NCBI RefSeq assembly: GCF_900187305.1
Contig: NZ_LT906434.1
Span: forward strand, 1,922,001-1,986,000
Reading direction: 5' to 3'
From: Neisseria zoodegmatis
GTDB taxonomy: Bacteria > Pseudomonadota > Gammaproteobacteria > Burkholderiales > Neisseriaceae
Length of the DNA: 64,000 bases
The notes under the pieces were generated by a model that was given only the letters and a program-made list of their open reading frames with translations, was not told where the DNA came from and did no database searches. Each line of letters begins with the position of its first letter. The stretch's first letter is position 1. A program made the position numbers and the translations under genes. Shown here piece by piece: positions 45,662 to 52,823 of this stretch.

Positions 45662-46099
45662 TCAACCGAAAAAGCCCAACGGCAGCGGCACATCAAGCAA
45701 CGAATTAAACAATAAATACAAAAGCCCGCCCAATACCGCACCGGATATTGCGCAATGCAGGGTTTTGCCGCCAAACAGCTTGCCCACGCCGAAAGCCATC
45801 AAAGCCGTGGCGATAGGAAAACCTAAAATTTCAAACAAAACTGCATAAGCGGCCAAAAACCCGATACACAGGCCGACTTTTTTCAAAATGGCCGGGGTAT
45901 AGCCCAAATCAATATATTCTCCACGCGGTCGCACAATCAAAAACACGCAGCACAAACCAAGCAGAGAAAGAATCAGCACGGGATAAGGGCGCGGCCCTAA
46001 GGGATCATAAGCAATCGGAGCCGTATAACCCCATGCCAGATAGAGAAGGCCGAGCACTGCCAACAACAATACTCCGGCAAACAAGCGTTCTATTTTCAT
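45662..46099 (-). CDS. tctB: tripartite tricarboxylate transporter small subunit TctB
   Basis: 145 residues with four predicted membrane helices and the YDPLGPRPYP.L..L segment near residue 35, characteristic of TctB. It supports TctA in the membrane. A hairpin (46166-46196) lies between it and tctC upstream, which would reduce transcription of the membrane subunits relative to the binding protein. Confidence 0.88.
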   Translation of the reverse strand: MKIERLFAGVLLLAVLGLLYLAWGYTAPIAYDPLGPRPYPVLILSLLGLCCVFLIVRPRGEYIDLGYTPAILKKVGLCIGFLAAYAVLFEILGFPIATALMAFGVGKLFGGKTLHCAISGAVLGGLLYLLFNSLLDVPLPLGFFG

Positions 46100-46165
46100 A
46101 CGCTTAAACTCCGTCGAAAAACCGTCAAAAGTATTCTTTAATCACTGTACGGCCAAATCATAATA

Positions 46166-46196
46166 AAAACCGGCAACCGCAGTTGCCGGTTTTATC
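46166..46196. terminator. hairpin between tctC and tctB
   Basis: AAAACCGGCAAC pairs with GTTGCCGGTTTT around a short loop. The structure is symmetric, with T-rich DNA on both sides. It probably acts as an attenuator that sets tctC expression above tctBA. Confidence 0.65.
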
Positions 46197-46258
46197 AATT
46201 TCAAGTTTTATCAAACACTTGAAAAGCTGTTCGAGCCAATACTTACCCTCTTTCCCAA

Positions 46259-47254
46259 TTATTTGATCAACTCGAATTCTTTAGACAACGCACGCATTTC
46301 TTCGGTATTTTTTTCCACATACCGTGCCAATTCGTCGCCGGTCAACTGGAACGGCAGCAAATCACGTTGGGCACGCAGTTCGGCGAACTTCGGATCTTTC
46401 AGCATGGCATCGAAATGGGTTTTCCACCATTGGAAAGCCTCTTCGCTCACTTTCGGCCCCATGTAGTAGCCGCGGATTACCGGCCATTCCACGTCATAGC
46501 CCTGCTCTTTTGCCGTAGGAATGTCTTTCAGACGGCCTTCCAGTCTGTTCGGCGCAAACACCGCCAAAACGCGCACTTTGCCGGATTCGATATGCGGCCC
46601 CATCTCTGCAATGCCCGCGCTTACCACGCTGATATGGTTGCCCAAAACGGCCGTAACCGCTTCGCCGCCGCCTTCAAGCGCCACATAAGTCATGTCTTTC
46701 GGCTTGATGCCGGCAGCCTTGGCCACCATCGCGGTTTGCAGCCAATCTTGACCGCCCACGCTGCCGCCCGCGCCGAAGCTGATGGATTTGGGATCTTTCT
46801 TCAACGCCTCAACCAAATCTTGCAAGTTTTTCAAAGGTGAATCGGCATTTACGGCAACCATACCGTAATCGGTGCCGACAGCCGCCAGCCAGCGCACGTC
46901 TTTTTCTGAATATTGGCCGAACTTGCCTTGCGCCAAGTTTAACAGCGAGCCGGTAGAAAACGCCACAATCGCATCGTTATTGGCAGGATCGTTGGCAACG
47001 ATTTTGTTATATGCTACTGCGCCCACACCGCCCGGCATATACGTTACGCGCATCGGTTTATCCAATTGGCCGGTATCTTTCAAACCGCTTTGCGCCAGCT
47101 TACAAGTCAAATCGAAGCCGCCGCCCGGTTTGGCCGGTGCGATACATTCAGGCTTGGCCGGAGCGCCTGCTTCTGCTTTATCTTTATTACATGCGCTCAA
47201 TGACAATGCTGCCGCAACTGCCAAGCTTAAATAGGTATATTTTTTTAATTGCAT
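46259..47254 (-). CDS. tctC: tripartite tricarboxylate transporter binding protein TctC (Bug family), probable lipoprotein
   Basis: 331 residues. ATG 47254 has GGAG 8 nt upstream; an in-frame ATG ten codons earlier is less likely. The Bug/TctC fold is clear: PGGGFDLTCK near residue 40, MPGGVGAVAYNKI, GGSVGGQDWL, and a final ELIK. It captures the carboxylate in the periplasm for TctAB. The signal peptide ends in LSLSAC (Cys about 22) followed by a charged linker, indicating a lipoprotein. Most Bug proteins are soluble, so the anchor is unusual. Confidence 0.9.
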   Translation of the reverse strand: MQLKKYTYLSLAVAAALSLSACNKDKAEAGAPAKPECIAPAKPGGGFDLTCKLAQSGLKDTGQLDKPMRVTYMPGGVGAVAYNKIVANDPANNDAIVAFSTGSLLNLAQGKFGQYSEKDVRWLAAVGTDYGMVAVNADSPLKNLQDLVEALKKDPKSISFGAGGSVGGQDWLQTAMVAKAAGIKPKDMTYVALEGGGEAVTAVLGNHISVVSAGIAEMGPHIESGKVRVLAVFAPNRLEGRLKDIPTAKEQGYDVEWPVIRGYYMGPKVSEEAFQWWKTHFDAMLKDPKFAELRAQRDLLPFQLTGDELARYVEKNTEEMRALSKEFELIK

Positions 47255-47628
47255 GTCGATTTCTCCAATAGAGGTATGTGTCAAAAGACTGGCAAGGCAT
47301 CTTCAAAACGGTTTGAGTACAGTGAAGCTCTCTACAAGTCTCTAGCGAAAAAATTAAATGAGAATTGAAATTTTGTCAAATTTATTTAATTTTTTGTGAA
47401 ATTTTATGTTTCATCTGAATAGTTCTTAACATGTTAAGAACTTTTTTCTGCCGGCTTATTTATCAGCAACATCCCGCAGCTTCATGCTTAAAACAGAAAA
47501 ATCTTCATGAAAAACAAAGCCGAACCTTTACACATGCCGACTCGTTTTCACAAAAACTCATTATATAAGTATTAATTATTTTCATCTTAATTAAATCACA
47601 CGAATAATTTATCTGCCGGGATAAAAAC

Positions 47629-47666
47629 AAAGACCGGGTTCTGTTTCTCACAAAACCCAGTCTTTT
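47629..47666. terminator. hairpin terminator
   Basis: AAAGACCGGGTT (47629-47640) pairs with AACCCAGTCTTT (47654-47665), with one mismatch and T-rich ends. It lies 3' of the minus-strand dehydrogenase gene, in tandem with a DUS hairpin. Confidence 0.6.
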
Positions 47667-47707
47667 GAGGCCGTCTGAAAGTCCAATCTGCTTTTTCAGA
47701 CGGCCTC
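47667..47707. terminator. inverted DUS pair (terminator)
   Basis: GAGGCCGTCTGAAA at 47667-47680 and its complement at 47694-47707. Inverted DUS pairs serve as intrinsic terminators in Neisseria. This one lies just beyond the stop of the dehydrogenase gene. Confidence 0.7.
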
Positions 47708-47727
47708 ACTCAGCTGCTTCAAACCTA

Positions 47728-48489
47728 TTACAACAAAGCCTCGGGCGACTCCGGCAGAATCTGCCCGCCGTCCACAATCAATGTTTGGCCGGTAATATAA
47801 GCAGCTTCACGGCTGGCTAAAAAACAGGCTGCATAGCCGATGTCTTGCGGCTTGCCGAGGGTGTGGGTCGGAATGGTCGCACGCATTTGCGCCAGATAAG
47901 TTTCGCCCTGCGCTTCCAAACCTTCGGTCAAAATATTGCCCGGCATCACGGCATTAACGGTAATGCCGAAACGTGCATACTCAAGCGCCGCGCTGCGCAT
48001 AAAGCCGAGCTGTCCGGCTTTGCTGGCGCCGTAATGGCTCCACCCCGGAAAACCGGTTACCGGGCCGGTAATCGACGAGGTAATCACAATCCGCCCGTAA
48101 TTCTGCGGCTGCATCACGTTTAAGGCCGCCTGAACGATAAAAAACGTGCCTTTCAAGTTGATGCTGTGGGTATTGTCCCAATCGGTTTCGCTCATTTCGG
48201 CTAAGTTTTTTTGCGGGAAAATACCGGTATTCGAACACAAAATATCCAGTTTGCCGTGCTGCTTCACTACTTGCTCAACCACTTCCCGGCAACTTTGTTG
48301 AGAACGCACATCCAAATACTGATAATGCCCGCCCAATGCCGCCGCCGTTTTCTCTCCGTTTTCACGGTCGATATCGGCGATAACGACATTGGCTCCGGCT
48401 TTTTTCAGCACTTCGGCAATGCCTTTGCCGATGCCTTTGGCGCTGCCGGTTACTAAAGCGGTTTGGCCGTTGAGGGAAAATAGATTCAT
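47728..48489 (-). CDS. short-chain dehydrogenase/reductase
   Basis: 253 residues. The Rossmann motif TGSAKGIGKGIA lies at residues 15-26, Asp at the end of beta-2 (VVIADID) suggests NAD preference, and the catalytic set is SSITG...YGASK (Ser and Tyr-x3-Lys). The C-terminal ITGQTLIVDGGQILPES resembles UcpA/FabG-like enzymes. The substrate is unknown. It is a separate, isolated gene with a terminator behind it; the true fatty-acid FabG is at 60970-61716. It carries NTG where the family often has NAG, a minor variation. Confidence 0.85.
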   Translation of the reverse strand: MNLFSLNGQTALVTGSAKGIGKGIAEVLKKAGANVVIADIDRENGEKTAAALGGHYQYLDVRSQQSCREVVEQVVKQHGKLDILCSNTGIFPQKNLAEMSETDWDNTHSINLKGTFFIVQAALNVMQPQNYGRIVITSSITGPVTGFPGWSHYGASKAGQLGFMRSAALEYARFGITVNAVMPGNILTEGLEAQGETYLAQMRATIPTHTLGKPQDIGYAACFLASREAAYITGQTLIVDGGQILPESPEALL

Positions 48490-48616
48490 GGCTTCTCCTT
48501 TAGGTTGTGGGTTTATTGGCTACATGCTTTGTAAAGCGAACAATACCGTCAAGCTGATATTTTACGCCCTTAGCCTGCGGGTTTAAACCTAAGTATCTTT
48601 TGTTTAAACATCTGAT

Positions 48617-49261
48617 TTAACCGTTGCCGCCGCAAACATGCCAGCGCTTTGTGATGTGTACTTCCATATCACGCGGCGCTTCCAGCATACATTCCGCCTG
48701 CCCTTTCCATACGCAAGCCAACATGAAATTGCCCATTTTGGCGCTTATGCCGTTCCAAGCACCTTGTTGATTCACATGCAGACATTTGAGGCCATCTGAA
48801 TCATACTGCCACCCTACCCTCTGCATATCCGATGGGAACGCCAAACCTGCGGCTTTCAATAAGGCTTCTTTCAAGGTCCACAGTTCGTAAAAATCTTCAC
48901 TCAGCCAACCGCGTTGCGCCAAATACTCCTGCTCGTGCGGAGCAGCCACCCACTCGGCCAGCGCCGCAAAATCGCGCGGCCGCATGTATTCCAAATCCAC
49001 ACCGGCATGCGATACGCCATCGCCCGTTAAAACAGCCGCCGAACCTTTGCTGTGCGACAAAGACAGCACGGGCAAAACAGCCTGCTGTTTAAGGTAGCGG
49101 CTTACCTGCCAATCCATCCGTTGCGCAAGAGACGGATTGTGCGCCACGCAGTTTTTGTCCTGCACATCCAGCATTTCCGTGCGATACAGGTCGGCACAAC
49201 TGTGATCTGCAAGCAGGCAAATCAGTTGGGGCTGCTTCGTCAAGGCCGTTTCCATATCCAT
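48617..49261 (-). CDS. 4'-phosphopantetheinyl transferase superfamily protein
   Basis: 214 residues. SLSHSKG, GVDLEY and WTLKEALLKAAG are the conserved motifs of the Sfp-type family, with the Asp/Glu pair and Glu-Lys for Mg and CoA binding. These enzymes transfer phosphopantetheine from CoA to carrier proteins. No carrier-protein synthase is seen nearby, so the target is unknown. The length fits the Sfp rather than the shorter AcpS class. ATG at 49261, with another at 49255. Confidence 0.8.
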   Translation of the reverse strand: MDMETALTKQPQLICLLADHSCADLYRTEMLDVQDKNCVAHNPSLAQRMDWQVSRYLKQQAVLPVLSLSHSKGSAAVLTGDGVSHAGVDLEYMRPRDFAALAEWVAAPHEQEYLAQRGWLSEDFYELWTLKEALLKAAGLAFPSDMQRVGWQYDSDGLKCLHVNQQGAWNGISAKMGNFMLACVWKGQAECMLEAPRDMEVHITKRWHVCGGNG

Positions 49262-49277
49262 CTATCCATAAAACCTT

Positions 49278-49329
49278 GAGGCCGTCTGAAAAAGTTGCGA
49301 AGCTCTCAAGTTCGCTTTCAGACGGCCTC
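49278..49329. terminator. inverted DUS pair with extended arm
   Basis: GAGGCCGTCTGAAA at 49278-49291 and its complement at 49316-49329. The loop contains the arm GAAGCTCTCAAGTTCGC, found again at 58438-58482 and in altered form at about 56309-56328. It lies 3' of dld on the minus strand. Confidence 0.7.
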
Positions 49330-49357
49330 AATCTCTCCAACCATCATCCGCCGTTTA

Positions 49358-51046
49358 TCAGGCCCAATGTTTCTTTTTAGACGTTTTACCAATACCCGGG
49401 TTAAAACTGTTGGTCGGATCGAGCTTGCGGTAAAACTGTTTCAATGCCGGCTTGGCTTCATACAGATGGCCGACGTTGTGCTCTGCCGGATATTGTGCGC
49501 CGCGTTGGTCGAGTAGCTCCAGCATTTGGTGTTCTAAATCCATGCAGTTATGGCCTTTTTTCACGATATAGTCTTGGTGGAACACATGGCACATGAAATG
49601 GCCGTAGTAGAGTTTGTGGCTGATTTTACTGTCGATTTCAGACGGCAGCCGTTCAAACCAATCATCATCATTGCGTCGCAGGGCGATATCGAGGGCAACA
49701 ATATCTTCCACTTCTTGATCGTGAACGGCACGGTAACGCACGGCGGCAGACGCTACGGCGAAGCGGTGCAGCATTGCAGCTTGGGTTTCTTCGGGGCTGC
49801 ATTCAAAATAAGCGCCCGATTTTTCAGCAAAATAAGTTTTCAAAAACGCCCGCGCTTCTTCAACACCCTCGCCGCCCATTTTCAAAATCAGATGATGCTC
49901 GAAACGGCTGCGGTAGTCGCGTAAAGACTGCGGCAGATGTTCCGGCAGATATTTGCTGATAAATTGCAACGCTTTATCGGAAAAATGCGCCGGCAACAGC
50001 TTGAACTTCTTGCCCAATCTATCCACTTTCGCTTTAAAACCGAACAACTTGGGCAGTTGGTGTGTGCCGAATTGTTTAATCACCCAAAACGTGTCTTTGC
50101 CGTATTCGGCAGCCATATCAAAAGCATCGCGGTGAATGTATTCGCCGGAAACGGGCAGATTTTTGAAACCGCCCAGCACGGCACGGCGGATGTCGGTAAG
50201 TTCGGCAGTATCGTTGGTGCCGATATAGAAAACGGCAGTATTTTTTTCCAAAGGAAAGGTATCCAAGCGCACGGCAAACACCATCAGCTTGCCCGCACAG
50301 CCCGATGCTTCGTAATGGCGGGCAGGGTCGGCGTTGAAACGGGCGGCGGTGGGTTCGTCCACTTGGCGCACATGATTGCAATAAGCATGGTCATGGCCTT
50401 TGCCGGCATCGCGGGTGATGTCTTTCTGCTGATAATGGTGGCCTTGCAGATTGGTGAGGATTTCTTCGGGGGTTTCGCCCAAATCAATGCCCAGATGGTT
50501 GATTAAATGCAGCTTTCCCTGTTCGTCTATTTGCGCGAACAAAGCCATTTCGGTATAAGCGGGGCCGCGTTGTACCAGTGCGCCGCCCGAATTGTTGCAC
50601 ACGCCGCCCAGCACGGATGCGCCGATACATGACGAACCAATCACGGAATGCGGTTCGCGCCCCAACGGTTTCAGCAGCAATTCAAGCTGATTCAAAGTAG
50701 CACCCGGCAGACACACAACTTGCTCGTTGTTATTGATGGGGCGGATGATGTCCATGCGCATGGTGTTCACAATCACGATATCGCGGTCGTAATCGTTGCC
50801 GTCGGGCGTGGAACCGCCGGTCAGCCCCGTATTGGCAGCCTGCGTGAGCACAATCACATCGGCTTCCACACAGGCTTGTAGGACTTTCCATTGCTCCAAC
50901 ACAGTGCCCGGCCGCACCACGGCAAGTGCTTTACCTTCGCCGAAACGGTAGCCTTGGCGGTAGGGTTCGGTTTTGGCCGGATCGGTAATGATGTATTGTT
51001 GGCCGACAATTTCCGTGAGCGTTTGTAACAACCGGGTTGCGTTCAT
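49358..51046 (-). CDS. dld: quinone-dependent D-lactate dehydrogenase Dld
   Basis: 562 residues, near the usual 570. The FAD-binding PCMH domain has VVRPGTV near 43 and the characteristic LTQAANTGLTGGSTPDG and SSCIGASVLGGVCNNSGGALVQRGPAYTE segments. The C-terminal membrane-binding part ends with HNVGHLYEAKP. It oxidises D-lactate to pyruvate and passes electrons to the quinone pool at the inner membrane. Lactate use is well known in Neisseria. It is monocistronic, ended by the inverted DUS hairpin. Confidence 0.95.
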   Translation of the reverse strand: MNATRLLQTLTEIVGQQYIITDPAKTEPYRQGYRFGEGKALAVVRPGTVLEQWKVLQACVEADVIVLTQAANTGLTGGSTPDGNDYDRDIVIVNTMRMDIIRPINNNEQVVCLPGATLNQLELLLKPLGREPHSVIGSSCIGASVLGGVCNNSGGALVQRGPAYTEMALFAQIDEQGKLHLINHLGIDLGETPEEILTNLQGHHYQQKDITRDAGKGHDHAYCNHVRQVDEPTAARFNADPARHYEASGCAGKLMVFAVRLDTFPLEKNTAVFYIGTNDTAELTDIRRAVLGGFKNLPVSGEYIHRDAFDMAAEYGKDTFWVIKQFGTHQLPKLFGFKAKVDRLGKKFKLLPAHFSDKALQFISKYLPEHLPQSLRDYRSRFEHHLILKMGGEGVEEARAFLKTYFAEKSGAYFECSPEETQAAMLHRFAVASAAVRYRAVHDQEVEDIVALDIALRRNDDDWFERLPSEIDSKISHKLYYGHFMCHVFHQDYIVKKGHNCMDLEHQMLELLDQRGAQYPAEHNVGHLYEAKPALKQFYRKLDPTNSFNPGIGKTSKKKHWA

Positions 51047-51145
51047 GATGTTCTCTTATATTCAATGGTTACTTGTGAAATATAACAAGTGTGCGTTTTT
51101 TTCACAGATTGGTCAAATATGTAAAACAAATTCCCCATAACAAAA

Positions 51146-51178
51146 CCGCCCTCTGAATCGCTATGACTCAGAGGGCGG
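51146..51178 (-). terminator. intrinsic terminator
   Basis: A perfect 11-bp stem (CCGCCCTCTGA with TCAGAGGGCGG, 51146-51156 and 51168-51178), followed on the minus strand by GGTTTTGTTA. It ends the small secreted-protein gene. Confidence 0.8.
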
Positions 51179-51198
51179 CCGGTTAAACGGAGAACGTA

Positions 51199-51483
51199 TT
51201 ATTTACAGTTCACACCTTGAATTTTCGGCGTATCACCGTCGCCGACTTTAAATACGCACTTGGTTGAAGAGCTACCCGAAATGGTCAGATTACCGCCGGA
51301 CAGATTAAGGTTAACCGGCTCTTTCACGCCCATGCTCACGGCAGTAGAAGCGAGCTTTTGTACGTTGTCTTGTGTGTAAGATGTGTTATTAGACGCTACT
51401 TTGATTTCTTTGGCTGCATAAACGTTTGCAGTCGCCAACAAAGCAGCGGCGGCATACAGGGCAAAGAATTTGGTTTTTTTCAT
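51199..51483 (-). CDS. small secreted protein of unknown function
   Basis: 94 residues. A Sec signal peptide covers about 1-23 (KKTKFFALYAAAALLATANVYA, cut after AYA-like VYA). The mature part of about 70 residues has two Cys (75 and 93 approximately) that could form a disulfide, and a Ser/Gly-rich centre (LSGGNLTISGSSSTKCVFKVGDG). It has a clear ribosome site (AAGGA) and its own terminator, so it is a real monocistronic gene. I do not recognise a family. It is likely periplasmic or exported. Confidence 0.75.
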   Translation of the reverse strand: MKKTKFFALYAAAALLATANVYAAKEIKVASNNTSYTQDNVQKLASTAVSMGVKEPVNLNLSGGNLTISGSSSTKCVFKVGDGDTPKIQGVNCK

Positions 51484-51670
51484 GGATTTGTTTCCTTAAC
51501 AATGGTGCAATACATGCACCGGTGTATGTAGAATAGGGGCAAATGCTTTCTACTGCAAGTTATGGGATTTTTTTTACCGAATAATGTTGTAAACCGATAC
51601 ATTTTCTTCACATTTTTAGCAGTTTAAAGCAACAAACTATTGTTTTTACATTATTCGTTCCATCAAAACA

Positions 51671-51709
51671 TTTCAGACGGCCTCATCCATGCTTCGAGGC
51701 CGTCTGAAT
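51671..51709. terminator. inverted DUS pair after amgK
   Basis: TTTCAGACGGCCTC (51671-51684) and GAGGCCGTCTGAA (51696-51708) form a hairpin about 40 bp after the amgK stop on the minus strand. Confidence 0.65.
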
Positions 51710-51748
51710 CATTCTTCACATAAACCTGCTAGGTTCATACTTTATTAA

Positions 51749-52753
51749 TTAAAAGGTATATCCGGTTTCCAATTCATCATCGCCCACCAGCTCCACCAAC
51801 AAAGCGTACAGTGGCGCCAAATCATGATAACGGCGGGTGGCGCGGCGCAGGTAATTTAAGAAACGCGGGATTTCGGGGCGGTATTTGTCTTTGCCGTCGC
51901 GATAATAAAGCCGTGCGAAGATGCCGGCCACTTTCAGATGGCGTTGAACGCCCATCCATTCAAACCAGCGGTAAAATTCGTCGAAATTTTCAGGCACGGG
52001 CAAACCGGCCGCACGCGCTTTTTCCCAGTAGCGGATCACCAAATCCAGCACAAATTCTTCTTCCCATTCGATAAAGGCATCGCGCAGCAGCGACACCAAA
52101 TCGTAAGAAATCGGGCCGTATAAAGCGTCTTGGAAATCCAGCACGCCGGGGCGGTCTTTTTGCAGCATCAGGTTGCGGACGATGAAATCGCGATGCACAT
52201 ACACTTGCGGCTGAGCCAGCAATGGCGGCAGTAAAACGTCCACGGTTTGCTGCCATAGCTGCTTTTGCTTGAAGTTCAGAGGCTTGCCCAGTTCTTTAGC
52301 CACAAACCACTCAGGGAAAAGGTTAATTTCGCGCAGCATCACTTCGCGGTCATATTCGGGCAATACGCCGGCTTGACTGTTTTTCTGCAAAACAATCAGT
52401 TCGTCAATGGCTTCCAGCAGCAGCGCTTTATGGGCAATTTCGCTAGGCTCGTGCTGCATGGCGGTGAGAAACGTGGTATTGCCTAAGTCGTTCAGCACCA
52501 TAAAACCTTGAGATTCGTCCACATGCTGAACTTGCGGCACGTTAACCATATCAAATAGTTTTTGCACTTTTAAATAAGGTGCAACGCTCATTTTATCGGG
52601 CGGGGCATCCATACAGACAACCGTTTGGCCGTCTGAAAACACGGCGCGGAAGTAGCGGCGGAAATCGGCATCGGCGGCGGCAAACTCAAGATTGAACGCC
52701 CGCTGGGGGTAAAGCGCCTCGAGCCAGTTTTTCAGTTCAGATTGTCGTTGCAT
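51749..52753 (-). CDS. amgK: cell-wall amino sugar kinase AmgK (aminoglycoside phosphotransferase fold)
   Basis: 334 residues. The APH-type kinase motifs are visible: VYVHRDFIVRNLML (catalytic loop HRDF...N) and GVLDFQDALYGPISYDLVSLLRD (metal-binding DFQD). AmgK phosphorylates N-acetylmuramate and N-acetylglucosamine at C1 in peptidoglycan recycling. It sits divergently next to lptD, the same neighbourhood as in Pseudomonas. Its usual partner murU is not in the window, so the recycling role rests on homology and location. No antibiotic-resistance role is implied. Confidence 0.8.
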   Translation of the reverse strand: MQRQSELKNWLEALYPQRAFNLEFAAADADFRRYFRAVFSDGQTVVCMDAPPDKMSVAPYLKVQKLFDMVNVPQVQHVDESQGFMVLNDLGNTTFLTAMQHEPSEIAHKALLLEAIDELIVLQKNSQAGVLPEYDREVMLREINLFPEWFVAKELGKPLNFKQKQLWQQTVDVLLPPLLAQPQVYVHRDFIVRNLMLQKDRPGVLDFQDALYGPISYDLVSLLRDAFIEWEEEFVLDLVIRYWEKARAAGLPVPENFDEFYRWFEWMGVQRHLKVAGIFARLYYRDGKDKYRPEIPRFLNYLRRATRRYHDLAPLYALLVELVGDDELETGYTF

Positions 52754-52823
52754 AGTCGTTTTGTGTTTTTTCAGGTTACAATAGCCGCTATTCTAACTGG
52801 CAAAACCGATTTAAGGTGAGACT

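Larger units (their letters stand above)
47255..47727. promoter_or_regulatory. regulatory region upstream of tctC with a perfect palindrome
   Basis: A perfect 22-bp palindrome with no spacer (half-site AGTTCTTAACA) occupies 47421-47442, about 170 bp before the tctC start, in a very AT-rich stretch. This looks like a dimeric repressor/activator site. The right end holds two hairpins that terminate the neighbouring dehydrogenase gene (47629-47707). I see no gene in this gap. Confidence 0.55.
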
